Part shown: one piece after another, positions 55,816 through 64,000 of the stretch
Position numbering within the stretch: the first letter of the stretch is position 1
How the letters are laid out: each line of letters opens with the position of its first letter
Assembly: GCA_965203525.1 (NCBI GenBank)
Contig: OZ241898.1
Span: 868,001 to 932,000 of the forward strand
Source: WTFV01 sp965203525
GTDB lineage: Bacteria; Acidobacteriota; Vicinamibacteria; Vicinamibacterales; UBA8438
DNA: 64,000 nt
Direction: 5' to 3'
The notes under the pieces: generated by a model
The model's database searches: none
Told to the model about the DNA's origin: nothing
The model's input: the letters and a program-made list of their open reading frames with translations, nothing else
Translations under genes and position numbers: made by a program

Positions 55816-57414
55816 ATGGATTGGCGACGATTGATCGCTGGAGTCCCGGTCGTGGCGCTCGCCGCGGCCGGCGCGGCCGCGGCGGCCGAGGAGACCCCGC
55901 TGGCCGATGCGGTCGAGCAGGGGCGGGCCGGTCTCGTCCGCGGCCTGCTGGTGCGCGGTGCCGACGTGAACGCGCCGCAGGTCGACGGCACGACCGCCCT
56001 GCACTGGGCGGCGTACCGCGACGACCTGGAGACGGCGCGGCTTCTGCTCGCGGCGGACGCCGACGTCGGCGCGGTGAACCGCTACGGCGTGCCGGCGCTG
56101 TCGCTGGCCGCCACCAACGGCAGCGCGGCCTTCGTGCGGCTTCTGCTCGACGCGGGCGCCGACCCGAACGCGGCGCTGCTGGGCGGAGAGACCGTCCTGA
56201 TGACCGCGGCGCGCACGGGGAGTCTCGCGGCGGTGGAGGCGCTGCTGGCCGCCGGCGCCGACCCGGCCGCGCGGGAGCGGCGCGGGCAGACCGCGTTGAT
56301 GTGGGCGGCGGCCGAGGGGCACCTGGGTATCGTCAACGCCCTCCTCGAGGCCGGAGCCGACGTCCGCGCTGCCCTCGAATCCGGGTTCAACCCGCTGTTC
56401 TTCGCCGTGCGCGAAGGCCGCATCGACGTCGTGCGGCGGCTGCTGCGGGCCGGCGAGGACGTGAACGCGGTTCTCGAACGGGTGAAGGACGGGCCGGACG
56501 CCGCGGTCAACAACGCCAGCTACCGGCCGGTGGACGACGGCATGAGTCCCCTGTTGCTGGCGGTCCGGAACGGCCACTTCGAGCTCGCGGCCGAGTTGAT
56601 CGAAGCCGGGGCCGATCCGAACGATCAGCGCACCGGATTCGCGCCGCTGCACACGATGTCGTGGGTGCGGAAGCCGGATGCGAGCGATCGCGGCGACCCG
56701 CCGCCGATCGGTTCGGGCAACCTGACCGGGCTGCAGTTCGTGCGGAAGCTCGTGGCGCTCGGCGCGGACGTGAACCTGCGCCTGAACACCGCCGGCGTCC
56801 GGCCGCCGCACACCGCGTCCCGGCTCGGGATGGAGGGAGCGACGGCGTTCCTGATGGCCGCCGACCGGGCCGACGTCCCGTTCATGCGGTTGCTGCTGGA
56901 GCTGGGCGCGGATCCGTTCGTTCCGAACGTCGAGGGCTCCACGCCGCTGATGGCGGCGGCCGGGCTCGGCACCACCGCCCCGGAGGAGGAGGCCGGCTCG
57001 GAGGCCGAGGCGCGTGACGCGGTCCGGTTGCTCCTCGATCTCGGCGCGGACATCGACGCCGTCGACGACAACGGTGACACCGCGATGCACGGCGCCGCGT
57101 TCGCCAGCTTCCCGACGGTGGTGCAGCAGCTCGCCGACAACGGGGCCGACGTCCGCGTCTGGACGCAGCCGAACGAGCAGGGCCGGACGCCGCTGTTCAT
57201 CGCCGAGGGCTACCGCGGCGGACTGCCGCGGCCGTCCCGTCCCACCATCGAGGCGCTCACGTTCCTCATGGACGGCGCGGGCGTTCCCACGGACGGGCCG
57301 CGACCCGAGCTCGTGGACATGTACTCGCAGCCTGCTCCGACGCCGCCCGCGCAGCAGCCCGAGAAACCGGAGAAGCCCGAGCAGGGCGCCAAGGCGCAGC
57401 CGCGGGTGCGCTAG
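55816..57414 (+). CDS. Secreted ankyrin-repeat protein
   Basis: A 532-residue protein with a signal peptide (LIAGVPVVALAAAGAAAAAEE). About 10-12 ankyrin repeats run along most of its length, for example DGTTALHWAAYRDDLETARLLL, GQTALMWAAAEGHLGIVNALLEAGADV, EGSTPLMAAAGLG and DTAMHGAAFASFPTVVQQLADNGADV. The C-terminus is Pro/Lys-rich (QPAPTPPAQQPEKPEKPEQG). Exported ankyrin proteins bind other proteins; in host-associated bacteria they can act on host cells, while free-living Acidobacteriota also have many. The start follows the tandem repeat. Confidence 0.85.
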   Translation: MDWRRLIAGVPVVALAAAGAAAAAEETPLADAVEQGRAGLVRGLLVRGADVNAPQVDGTTALHWAAYRDDLETARLLLAADADVGAVNRYGVPALSLAATNGSAAFVRLLLDAGADPNAALLGGETVLMTAARTGSLAAVEALLAAGADPAARERRGQTALMWAAAEGHLGIVNALLEAGADVRAALESGFNPLFFAVREGRIDVVRRLLRAGEDVNAVLERVKDGPDAAVNNASYRPVDDGMSPLLLAVRNGHFELAAELIEAGADPNDQRTGFAPLHTMSWVRKPDASDRGDPPPIGSGNLTGLQFVRKLVALGADVNLRLNTAGVRPPHTASRLGMEGATAFLMAADRADVPFMRLLLELGADPFVPNVEGSTPLMAAAGLGTTAPEEEAGSEAEARDAVRLLLDLGADIDAVDDNGDTAMHGAAFASFPTVVQQLADNGADVRVWTQPNEQGRTPLFIAEGYRGGLPRPSRPTIEALTFLMDGAGVPTDGPRPELVDMYSQPAPTPPAQQPEKPEKPEQGAKAQPRVR

Positions 57415-57442
57415 GCGCGCATTCGCGGGCCGACGTCAAAGT

Positions 57443-57488
57443 CCCCGGGCGCTGGTCGTCTTCGATCACGCCGTCCGGGGTCTTTTTT
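57443..57488 (+). terminator. Rho-independent terminator after the ankyrin gene
   Basis: Stem ccccgggcg (57443-57451) with cgtccgggg (57472-57480), nine pairs including one G-U, then tcttttttg. It lies 29 bases after the stop at 57414. Confidence 0.8.
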
Positions 57489-57550
57489 GTGCCCTCTTTC
57501 CGGATAGACGCTGTCCCCTCCGCTTCCGTGGCTGGCTCGAGTGACTCGGA

Positions 57551-57579
57551 TCGACATCAGATGCGGCATCGAATAGCAT
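57551..57579 (+). promoter_or_regulatory. vapBC promoter, near-leaderless
   Basis: TCGACA (57551-57556) and TAGCAT (57574-57579) are 17 bases apart. TAGCAT ends eight bases before the vapB ATG, and no ribosome site lies between. Confidence 0.55.
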
Positions 57580-57587
57580 GACGCATC

Positions 57588-57824
57588 ATGAGAACCACCA
57601 TCAACATCGCCACGCCGATCTTCGACGAGCTCAAGCGCATGCAGCAGCGGGACGGCGGCACGCTCGGCGAGCTGGTGACCGGCCTGCTCGCCGAGGGGAT
57701 CGAGAGCCGTCGCCGCGGCCGTTCCGATCCGGCGTTCACCTGGATCAGCCAGCCGATGCGCGCTCGCGTCGACCTGACCGACAAGGACGCCCTGGCGGCT
57801 GTTCTTGAAGACGATCGCGCATGA
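57588..57824 (+). CDS. vapB: VapB-type antitoxin
   Basis: A 78-residue protein. The N-terminus MRTTINIATPIFDELKRMQQRDGGTLGELVTGLLAEGI is a strand-helix-helix DNA-binding fold. The C-terminal part, SRRRGRSDPAFTWISQPMRARVDLTD, likely binds the toxin. It overlaps the PIN toxin gene by four bases (ATGA at 57821). It should repress its own promoter together with the toxin. Confidence 0.75.
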   Translation: MRTTINIATPIFDELKRMQQRDGGTLGELVTGLLAEGIESRRRGRSDPAFTWISQPMRARVDLTDKDALAAVLEDDRA

Positions 57825-58255
57825 GTTACACGATCGACGCCAACGTGCTGTTGTATGCGTCGGATCGGGCGTCCCCGTTTCACGAGGCGGCAAGCGCCTT
57901 CCTGGAGGCCCGCTCCCGGGATCCCGACGTGCTGTGTCTGACGTGGCCGGTCGTCATGGCGTACGTCCGCTTGGCGACGCATCCGCGGGTCTTCGATGCG
58001 CCGATGACCCCGCGCGCCGCCTTCGACAACGTCGCCGAGTTGATGCGCCTGCCCCGGTGCCGCGTGGTGACCGAGCCGGAGGGGTTTCTCGACGTCTGCC
58101 GCGGCGTCGCCATCGACGTGACCGCGCGCGGCAACCTCGTGCCGGACGCGCATCTGGCGGCGCTGTTGCGTTCGCACGGCGTCCGCACCGTCTACACGCA
58201 CGATCGGGACTTCCTGAAGTTTCCGTTCCTGAAAGTGGTCGACCCGCTGACGTGA
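57821..58255 (+). CDS. vapC: VapC-type PIN ribonuclease toxin
   Basis: A 144-residue PIN-domain protein. The acidic residues are seen in MSYTIDANVLLYASD (Asp 6), in LVPDAHLAALLR and in YTHDRDFLKFP near the C-terminus, as in VapC toxins that cut tRNA or rRNA. TWPVVMAYVRLATHPRVF belongs to the PIN subfamily often annotated as TA system VapC. It overlaps the vapB stop by four bases. After its stop, 58256-58473 holds no gene I can support. Confidence 0.82.
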   Translation: MSYTIDANVLLYASDRASPFHEAASAFLEARSRDPDVLCLTWPVVMAYVRLATHPRVFDAPMTPRAAFDNVAELMRLPRCRVVTEPEGFLDVCRGVAIDVTARGNLVPDAHLAALLRSHGVRTVYTHDRDFLKFPFLKVVDPLT

Positions 58256-58473
58256 CCGCGGGTGGCGGCCCGCCGCGGACCCGCGGTCACGCGGCGCCGC
58301 GATCCGGACGGACGTGTCGACGCAAACCATCGACGCGGACGTCGGCGGGGCTGCGCGACGTCGACATCGAGGGTGCCGAGCCGAGGAGCGAACGCAACTC
58401 GTCGATGCGTTTCCGGCGTATCAGCGACGTCGGCGACCCCGCAGGCGGTTCGGCGCCGCCGCGGCGCGGCGCC

Positions 58474-58926
58474 TCAGCGCCGCAGGACCGGCAGGTAGCA
58501 GAGCGCCGCCACCAGCACGTCGTACGTCGCGCCGGCGGGCGGATACCAGCCGGGGACGATCTCCGGCGGGAGCAGGCCGGCGGCGTGCGCGAGGCCGGCC
58601 GCCGCATGGGCGGTCCATGCCGCGGCCAGCGCGGTCAGCGCGCGGGCCGGCTCCCAGGTGGTGACGAGGGCGGCGACCATGAAGCAGCCGGCGGCGATCG
58701 CCACGACGAGGCCGGTCCCGGGCACGTCGTCGTGCCCGAGGGCGAAACCGACCGGGACCGCCGCGGCCAGCGCCAGCAGCAGTGCCGCGAACTGGGCGAG
58801 CCGCAACTCGGCGACGAGCCGCGCGCCGCTGGCCGGCTCCGCCCGCCGGGCGCCGAGCGCGAGCCAGGCGACGGTCCCCCCGAAGGCGAGGAAGACGACG
58901 GCGGACGAAAGCACGGCGTCGGTCAC
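58474..58926 (-). CDS. Hypothetical membrane protein
   Basis: A 150-residue protein with about five membrane helices (AVLSSAVVFLAFGGTVAWLAL, AQFAALLLALAAAVPVGFAL, GLVVAIAAGCFMVAALVTTW, ALTALAAAWTAHAAAGLAHA and YDVLVAALCYLPVL). The start is a GTG at 58926. I do not recognise the family. It is divergent from the CNT transporter gene. Confidence 0.55.
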   Translation of the reverse strand: MTDAVLSSAVVFLAFGGTVAWLALGARRAEPASGARLVAELRLAQFAALLLALAAAVPVGFALGHDDVPGTGLVVAIAAGCFMVAALVTTWEPARALTALAAAWTAHAAAGLAHAAGLLPPEIVPGWYPPAGATYDVLVAALCYLPVLRR

Positions 58927-59049
58927 GGGAGTTCCGTCGCGGCGGCGTGCCGCGGAGGGACCGCCAGTATAGCAGCCGGTCTCCCGGGGTCGGCGCGGAT
59001 CCCCGCGACGGGGTACGCTTGTGCGCGTGCCGGAAGGAGGCGTGCGGAG

Positions 59050-60375
59050 ATGATGCCCGAGCCCCGGCGGATCCGCCTCGGCGCGGCCCTGATCGCGGTC
59101 CTGCTCGCGCTGGCGGCGTTCGCGTTCCAGGAATGGCTGCCCGGGCGCCTGCGCGCCCTCATGGGCATCGCGGCGTTCGTCCTGACGGCGGTGGCCTGCT
59201 CGGCCGACGTGACCGCCATCCGCTGGCGCACCGTCGCCTGGGGCATGGCCCTGCAGGTGCTGCTGGCGGTCCTGATCCTGAAGCTGGCCGTCGGCGGCGT
59301 CCGGCCCGGCCACGCGGCGTTCTCCGCGCTCGCGGCGGTCGTCACGCGCTTCCTGGAGTTCACGAGCGTCGGGTCGCAGTTCGTCTTCGGCGTGCTCGCC
59401 GATCCGGAGGCGATGGGGGCGGTGTTCCCGAACGGCCTCGTCCTCGTCTTCGCCGCGTTCCCGATCGTCGTCTTCGCCTCGTCGGTGTTCACCGTCCTCT
59501 ACCACCTGGGCGTGCTGCAGGCGGCGGTGCGGCTGATGGCGCGCGCCATGATGCCGCTGATGGGGACGAGCGGGGCGGAAACCCTCTCGGCCGCGGCCAA
59601 CGTCTTCATGGGGCAGACCGAGGCGCCGATCATCGTGCGCCCCTACGTCTCGCGGATGACGCGGTCGGAGCTGCTCGCGCTCATGACCGGGGGGCTGGCC
59701 ACCATCGCCGGCTCCATGTTCGCCATCTACGTCGGCCTCGGCGCGGATCCGGTGGCGATGCTGACGACCAGCGTCATGGCGGCGCCGTGCGGCCTCTACC
59801 TCGCCAAGATCCTGCTGCCGGAGACGGAGACGCCGGTGACCGCGGGGCGCATGACGGCCGACGCCGCGCGGGAGCACGTCAACGTCGTCGACGCGGCGGC
59901 GGGCGGCGCGTCGAGCGGGATGCACCTGGCGTTCAACATCACCGCGATGCTGATCGCGTTCCTCGCGTTCATCGCCATGTTCGACGCCCTGCTCGGCGCG
60001 CTCCGGCCCGGCCTCTCGATGGCCGGCCTCTTCGCCGTCGCCTTCGCGCCGGTCGCCGCCCTGCTCGGCGTGCCCGCCGGCGACGTCCCGATCGTCGCCG
60101 ATCTGCTCGGCACCAAGCTGGTGACCAACGAGTTCGTCGCCTTCATCAAGCTGAGCGGCGACTACGCCGGCGTCATCAGCGACCGCGGGCAGACGCTGGC
60201 GACCTACGCGCTGACCGGCTTCGCCAACTTCGGATCGATCGGCATCGTCCTCGGCGGCATCGGCAGCATGGCCCCCGAGCGCCGCGCGGATCTGGCCCGC
60301 CTCAGCGCCCGCGCCCTGCTCGCCGGCTTCATGGCGACGATGATCAACGCGTCGGTCGCGGCGGTGCTCGCCTAG
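59050..60375 (+). CDS. Concentrative nucleoside transporter (CNT/NupC family)
   Basis: A 441-residue protein with about eight to ten membrane helices. CNT motifs are GSQFVFGVL, LVLVFAAFPIVVFASSVFTVLYHLGVLQ, SGAETLSAAANVFMGQTEAPIIVRPYV, LMTGGLATIAGSMFAIYVGLG, GTKLVTNEFVAFIKL and ALTGFANFGSIGIVLGGIGSMAPERR. It imports nucleosides with Na+ or H+. GGAAGGAGG precedes tandem ATG codons; the first (59050) is used. The downstream mtnA and tsaD may share its transcript. Nucleoside uptake next to a methionine-salvage gene is a plausible functional match. Confidence 0.9.
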   Translation: MMPEPRRIRLGAALIAVLLALAAFAFQEWLPGRLRALMGIAAFVLTAVACSADVTAIRWRTVAWGMALQVLLAVLILKLAVGGVRPGHAAFSALAAVVTRFLEFTSVGSQFVFGVLADPEAMGAVFPNGLVLVFAAFPIVVFASSVFTVLYHLGVLQAAVRLMARAMMPLMGTSGAETLSAAANVFMGQTEAPIIVRPYVSRMTRSELLALMTGGLATIAGSMFAIYVGLGADPVAMLTTSVMAAPCGLYLAKILLPETETPVTAGRMTADAAREHVNVVDAAAGGASSGMHLAFNITAMLIAFLAFIAMFDALLGALRPGLSMAGLFAVAFAPVAALLGVPAGDVPIVADLLGTKLVTNEFVAFIKLSGDYAGVISDRGQTLATYALTGFANFGSIGIVLGGIGSMAPERRADLARLSARALLAGFMATMINASVAAVLA

Positions 60376-60399
60376 CCGGGCTGTATGATCCTTGTCTCC

Positions 60400-61446
60400 A
60401 TGCTGCCCACCGTCGCCTGGCGGGGCGACCGCGTCGTCATGGTCGATCAGCGCAAGCTGCCCGGCCGGGAGGTCTACGTCTCGGCGCGGACCGCGCGCGA
60501 GGTGGCCCGCGCCATCGAGAAGATGGTGATCCGCGGCGCGCCGGCGATCGGGGTGGCGGCGGCGATGGGGCTGGCCCTCGGCGTCACGAAGAGCCGGGCG
60601 CAGGGGAGCGCGGCGCTGGCCGCCGAGTTCTACCGGCTGTGCGACGTGCTGGCCGCCACGCGCCCGACCGCGGTCAACCTCTTCTGGGCCATCGACCGCA
60701 TGAAGGGCGTGTTCTCGGACGCGGTGCGGGCGGGGCGGTCGCCCGCGGAGATCGGCGGGATCCTGGTGGCCGAGGCGGGGCGCGTCCACGACGAGGACGT
60801 CGCCTGCTGCAAGGCGCTGGGGGCGCACGGCGCGGAGCTGCTGCCGGACGAGGGCCGCGTGCTCACCCACTGCAACGCGGGCGCGCTGGCGACGGGCGGC
60901 TACGGGACCGCGCTGGGGGTGATCCGGGCGGCGGTGGAGGGGGGCAAGCGGATCGCGGTCTACGCCGACGAGACCCGGCCGTTCCTGCAGGGCAGCCGGC
61001 TGACCGCCTGGGAGCTGCTGCGGGACGGCATCGACACGACGATCGTGACCGACGGGACGGCCGGTTCCCTCTTCCGGGGCGGCAGGATCGACGCGGTGGT
61101 GGTCGGCGCCGACCGCATCGCCGCGAACGGGGACGTGGCCAACAAGATCGGCACCTACACGGTGGCGGTGCTCGCGCGCGAGCACCGCGTGCCGTTCTAC
61201 GTGGCGGCGCCCACCTCGACGATCGACCTGGCGACCGCCGACGGGGACGGCATCCCGATCGAGGAACGGAGCGCGCGCGAGGTCACGCACGTCGGTTCCT
61301 CGCGGGTGGCGGCGGAAGGCGCCGGCGTCTGGAACCCGGCCTTCGACGTGACCCCACACCGCTTCGTCGCCGGCGTCGTCACCGAGCGGGGGATCTGCCG
61401 GCCGCCGTACGGCGAGAGCTTGGCCGCGGTCCGCGGGCAGGGCTGA
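60400..61446 (+). CDS. mtnA: Methylthioribose-1-phosphate isomerase
   Basis: A 348-residue protein. It interconverts methylthioribose-1-phosphate and methylthioribulose-1-phosphate in methionine salvage. It opens LPTVAWRGDRVVMVDQRKLP and has EKMVIRGAPAIGVAAAMG, RPTAVNLFWAIDRM, LTHCNAGALATGGYGTALGV (catalytic Cys) and VVVGADRIAANGDVANKIGTY (catalytic Asp). The start at 60400 matches the family N-terminus, and TATGAT (60384-60389) lies ten bases upstream. An in-frame ATG at 60385 falls inside that hexamer and is less likely. Confidence 0.9.
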   Translation: MLPTVAWRGDRVVMVDQRKLPGREVYVSARTAREVARAIEKMVIRGAPAIGVAAAMGLALGVTKSRAQGSAALAAEFYRLCDVLAATRPTAVNLFWAIDRMKGVFSDAVRAGRSPAEIGGILVAEAGRVHDEDVACCKALGAHGAELLPDEGRVLTHCNAGALATGGYGTALGVIRAAVEGGKRIAVYADETRPFLQGSRLTAWELLRDGIDTTIVTDGTAGSLFRGGRIDAVVVGADRIAANGDVANKIGTYTVAVLAREHRVPFYVAAPTSTIDLATADGDGIPIEERSAREVTHVGSSRVAAEGAGVWNPAFDVTPHRFVAGVVTERGICRPPYGESLAAVRGQG

Positions 61447-61460
61447 ATCCGGCGCAACCG

Positions 61461-62591
61461 ATGGACCTCCTCGCCATCGAGACCTCCTGTGACGAGACGG
61501 CCGCCGCGGTCGTGGCCGATTCCGGCGATCCGGCGCGGCCCTGGACGGTGCGGTCCAACGTGGTCGCCTCGCAGGCGGAAATCCACCGGGAGTGGGGAGG
61601 CGTGGTTCCCGAGCTGGCGTCGCGGCAGCACGTGCGGGACCTCTGCGGCGTGGTGGAGCGCGCGCTCGAGGACGCCGGCGCGGGCTGGTCCGACCTGGAC
61701 GCGGTCGCCGTCACCCGGGGGCCGGGGCTGGTCGGCTCGCTGCTGGTCGGCGTCGCCTTCGCCAAGGCGCTCGCCGCCGCGCTGGACGTGCCGCTGGTCC
61801 CGGTGCAGCATCTTGCCGGGCACATCGAATCGCTGGTGGTCGAGGGCGGCCGGATGCCGCTGCCGGCGGTGGTGCTGGTGGTCTCCGGCGGGCACACCAA
61901 CCTCTATCTGACGACCGCGGGGGGCGCCGAGGGCCTGTCGCACCGGCTGCTCGGCCGCACGCGCGACGACGCCGCCGGCGAGGCCTACGACAAGGTCGCT
62001 TCGCTGCTCGGTCTCGGCTATCCGGGGGGGCCGGTGATCGACCGCATCGCGCGCGACGGCGACGACCGGGCGGTCGAGTTCCCCTTCGCCCGCATGACCC
62101 ACGACGACCGCAACGCCGGTCCGGCGGCGACCCGTCCGGCGGGGCTGGCCGCGGTCCGCGGCGGCCGGCAGCTCGAATTCAGCTTCAGCGGCCTGAAGAC
62201 GGCGGTGAAGCGGCACGTACAGCGGCGGCGCACCGCCCTCGGCGGCGACGGAAGGCTTCCGGACGCGGAGATCGCGGGCATCTGCGCCAGCTTCCAGCGG
62301 GTGGTCGTGCGGACGCTGCTCGACCGCGCCTTCCTGGCCGCCCGCCGGTTCGGGGCGCGCAGCATCGGCATCTCCGGCGGGGTGTCGGCCAACCGCCGGC
62401 TGCGGGCCGACGCGGCGGCGCAGGCCGCGCGGGCCGGGCTGCCGCTGTTCCTGCCGTCGCTCGCGCTGGCGACCGACAACGCGGCGATGATCGGCGCGGC
62501 CGGGCTGCGGCGGCTGCACGCCGGGGTCACGGCGCCGCCGGACCTCGACGCGCGGGCGTCGCTGCCGCTCGACGAAGCGCCGGGCGGGTAG
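61461..62591 (+). CDS. tsaD: tRNA N6-threonylcarbamoyladenosine transferase TsaD
   Basis: A 376-residue protein. It begins LLAIETSCDETAAAVV and has GVVPELASRQHVRDL, GPGLVGSLLVGVAFAKALA, the metal-binding VPVQHLAGHIES, VSGGHTNLYL, LGLGYPGGPVIDRIA, FSGLKTAVKR and the SGGVSANRRLR ending. It transfers the threonylcarbamoyl group to A37 of ANN-decoding tRNAs together with TsaB and TsaE. The gene starts 14 bases after mtnA, so they are probably one transcript. Confidence 0.93.
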   Translation: MDLLAIETSCDETAAAVVADSGDPARPWTVRSNVVASQAEIHREWGGVVPELASRQHVRDLCGVVERALEDAGAGWSDLDAVAVTRGPGLVGSLLVGVAFAKALAAALDVPLVPVQHLAGHIESLVVEGGRMPLPAVVLVVSGGHTNLYLTTAGGAEGLSHRLLGRTRDDAAGEAYDKVASLLGLGYPGGPVIDRIARDGDDRAVEFPFARMTHDDRNAGPAATRPAGLAAVRGGRQLEFSFSGLKTAVKRHVQRRRTALGGDGRLPDAEIAGICASFQRVVVRTLLDRAFLAARRFGARSIGISGGVSANRRLRADAAAQAARAGLPLFLPSLALATDNAAMIGAAGLRRLHAGVTAPPDLDARASLPLDEAPGG

Positions 62592-62678
62592 CCGGAGCGG
62601 ACGGACGCGAACGACGGGAACCCCGGCGCGCCGCGCACCGGGCGCGGCGAAGCGGTTGAAGCGGTTAAAGTAGGCGCC

Positions 62679-64000
62679 ATGACTTGGCATCGGCAGACGC
62701 ACTGGCGGATTCTGATCGCGCTCGGCGCCGGGCTCGCCTACGGCGTGATCGCGGCGCTCGCCGGCTGGGGCGGGTTCACCGGCGACTGGATCGCGCCGTT
62801 CGGCACGATCTTCCTGCGCCTGCTGCTCCTGATCGCGGTGCCCCTGGTGCTGGCGTCGCTCGTCACCGGGGTGGCCTCGCTCGCCGACCTGCAGAAACTG
62901 TCCCGCATCGGCGGCAAGACCATCGCCATCTACCTGGGCACGACGCTCGTGGCCCTCGTCATCGGCCTCGTCCTGGTCAACGCGGTCCGGCCGGGCGCGT
63001 CGATTCCGGAGAGCCTGCGCGCGAGCCTGCAGGAGACCTACCAGGGGGATCTGGCCGCGCGGCAGGAGACGATCGACCGGGCGCGGGAGGCCGGGCCGCT
63101 GCAGCCGCTCGTCGACGTGGTGCCCGAGAACGTCCTGGGCGCGGCGACGAACAACCGGGCCATGCTCAGCGTCGTCTTCGCGGCGTTTCTCCTCGGCGTG
63201 GCGCTGATGCAGTTACCCCGCCCGCGGGCGCAGCCGCTCCTGGACCTGTTCGAGAGCCTCAACGCGGCCATCATCGCGATCGTCGAGCTGATCCTCAGGG
63301 TCGCGCCGATCGGCGTCTTCGCGCTGATCGCCGGCACCATCACGACGGTCGCCGGCGACGATCCGGCCGACGTCGCGCAGCTCCTCGGCGCACTCGGCCT
63401 GTACTGCGTCACCGTCCTGGCAGGTCTGGCGCTGCACGCGTTCCTGACCTATCCGCTGCTGCTGCGCTTCCTCACGCCGCTGACGCCGGTGCGCTTTCTC
63501 CGCGGCGTCGCGCCGGCGCAGCTCGTGGCGTTCTCGACCTCGTCGAGCGCGGCGACCCTGCCGGTCACGATGGAGACCGCGGAGCGCGACCTGGGCGTTT
63601 CGGAGGAGGTCGCCTCGTTCGCGCTGCCGCTGGGGGCCACCATCAACATGGACGGCACCGCGGTCTACATGTCGGTGGCGGCGGTGTTCATCGCGCAGAC
63701 GCTGGGGATCCCGGTCGACCTGGGCGGGCAGGCGACCATCGTCTTCACCGCGCTGCTGGCGTCGATCGGGACCGCCGCGGTGCCGAGCGCCGGCATCGTG
63801 ATGCTGGTCATCGTGCTCGAGGCGATCGGGGTGCCGAGCGCCGGCATCGCCCTGATCTTCGGCGTGGACCGGATTCTCGACATGTGCCGCACGGCGACCA
63901 ACGTGACCGGCGACGCGGCGGTGGCGGCGGTGGTGGCGGCGAGCGAGGGGCAGTTGCGCCCGACCGCGGTGAACGGGCTGGCGCCGGCCGGGGGCGGGCC
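62679..64000 (+). CDS. Dicarboxylate/amino acid:cation symporter (DAACS family, 3' partial)
   Basis: 440 residues are visible before the window ends; the family is about 400-450 residues, so little is missing. It begins MTWHRQTHWRILIALGAG with membrane helices. The characteristic substrate loops are AFSTSSSAATLPVTMETAE (serine-rich re-entrant loop), LPLGATINMDGTAVYMSVAAVFIAQ (NMDGT) and GTAAVPSAGIVMLVIVLEAIG. The ending has GVDRILDMCRTATNVTGDAAVAAVVA. It imports glutamate, aspartate or C4-dicarboxylates with Na+ or H+. TAAAGT lies seven bases before the ATG. Confidence 0.9.
   Translation, partial: MTWHRQTHWRILIALGAGLAYGVIAALAGWGGFTGDWIAPFGTIFLRLLLLIAVPLVLASLVTGVASLADLQKLSRIGGKTIAIYLGTTLVALVIGLVLVNAVRPGASIPESLRASLQETYQGDLAARQETIDRAREAGPLQPLVDVVPENVLGAATNNRAMLSVVFAAFLLGVALMQLPRPRAQPLLDLFESLNAAIIAIVELILRVAPIGVFALIAGTITTVAGDDPADVAQLLGALGLYCVTVLAGLALHAFLTYPLLLRFLTPLTPVRFLRGVAPAQLVAFSTSSSAATLPVTMETAERDLGVSEEVASFALPLGATINMDGTAVYMSVAAVFIAQTLGIPVDLGGQATIVFTALLASIGTAAVPSAGIVMLVIVLEAIGVPSAGIALIFGVDRILDMCRTATNVTGDAAVAAVVAASEGQLRPTAVNGLAPAGGG

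Noticed and set aside
58256..58473. Small ORFs between vapC and the membrane gene
   Set aside because: Arg-rich frames with no start-site signal or family resemblance.
58474..61359. Long minus-strand open frame opposite the CNT gene and mtnA
   Set aside because: Arg/Gly/His-rich composition opposite clear genes; only the end (58474-58926) makes a plausible membrane protein with its own GTG start.

Overview
The window is G+C-rich throughout. It pairs a DUF1587/1592/1588/1585 cytochrome-type protein with a DUF1552 protein, and adds DUF2911-like secreted proteins, a Ser-type Ntn acylase and many transporters. Together these suggest an Acidobacteriota genome, most plausibly a Vicinamibacteria-like lineage. 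This is an inference from gene content; no rRNA or tRNA gene is visible to confirm it.

Layout. (1) 1-18351 is a type 2 BREX locus: pglX (5' end outside the window), pglY, pglZ, brxD and brxHI, with the last four joined by stop/start overlaps or short gaps. Between pglX and pglY sits a nested island (about 2517-7984) with an XRE regulator, an orphan VapB-like antitoxin, a small membrane/coiled-coil protein, a two-gene ATPase operon (one protein with TPR-like repeats), a 15-bp tandem repeat and a 32-residue truncated ATPase-like ORF. pglW is not in the window. (2) 18366-28901 is ordinary cargo: a Uma2-like nuclease, an NhaC antiporter, a frameshifted SMP-30-like gene, a penicillin-acylase-family hydrolase, a small membrane/coiled-coil protein, an outer-membrane barrel, a DASS carrier and a universal stress protein. 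(3) 29155-47539 is a class 1 DISARM locus: drmD, drmMI, drmA, drmB and a 27-codon ORF where drmC would be expected. It is also split by a nested island (36978-41953): a GNAT-PIN-PUA-like fusion plus an ASCH protein, a decayed second copy of the drmMI 3' end, a small membrane protein, a Trp-rich hypothetical, and a Panacea (DUF4065) gene overlapping a coiled-coil/membrane gene. (4) 47701-57414 holds secreted and redox proteins: a cytochrome/monooxygenase-like protein, DUF2911-like repeats, the DUF1592 and DUF1552 pair, and an ankyrin-repeat protein. (5) 57443-64000 holds a terminator, a vapBC pair, a membrane protein, a CNT nucleoside transporter, mtnA, tsaD and a dicarboxylate symporter cut by the window end.

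How it fits together. Two large methylation-linked phage-defence systems lie about 11 kb apart. Each carries smaller modules of toxin-antitoxin or accessory-defence character inserted between its core genes. The strongest candidate for something undescribed is the GNAT-PIN-PUA/ASCH cassette inside DISARM. Its insertion is recorded by a duplicated, frameshifted drmMI tail on its far side and a read-through tail on the near side. The second candidate is the ATPase/TPR-ATPase operon inside BREX with its 15-bp repeat leader.

Two window-wide features recur. Tandem repeats of about 60-76 bp often straddle gene stop codons or expand linkers in frame. Several genes have a -10-like hexamer 6-9 bases before the start codon, as expected for leaderless transcripts.
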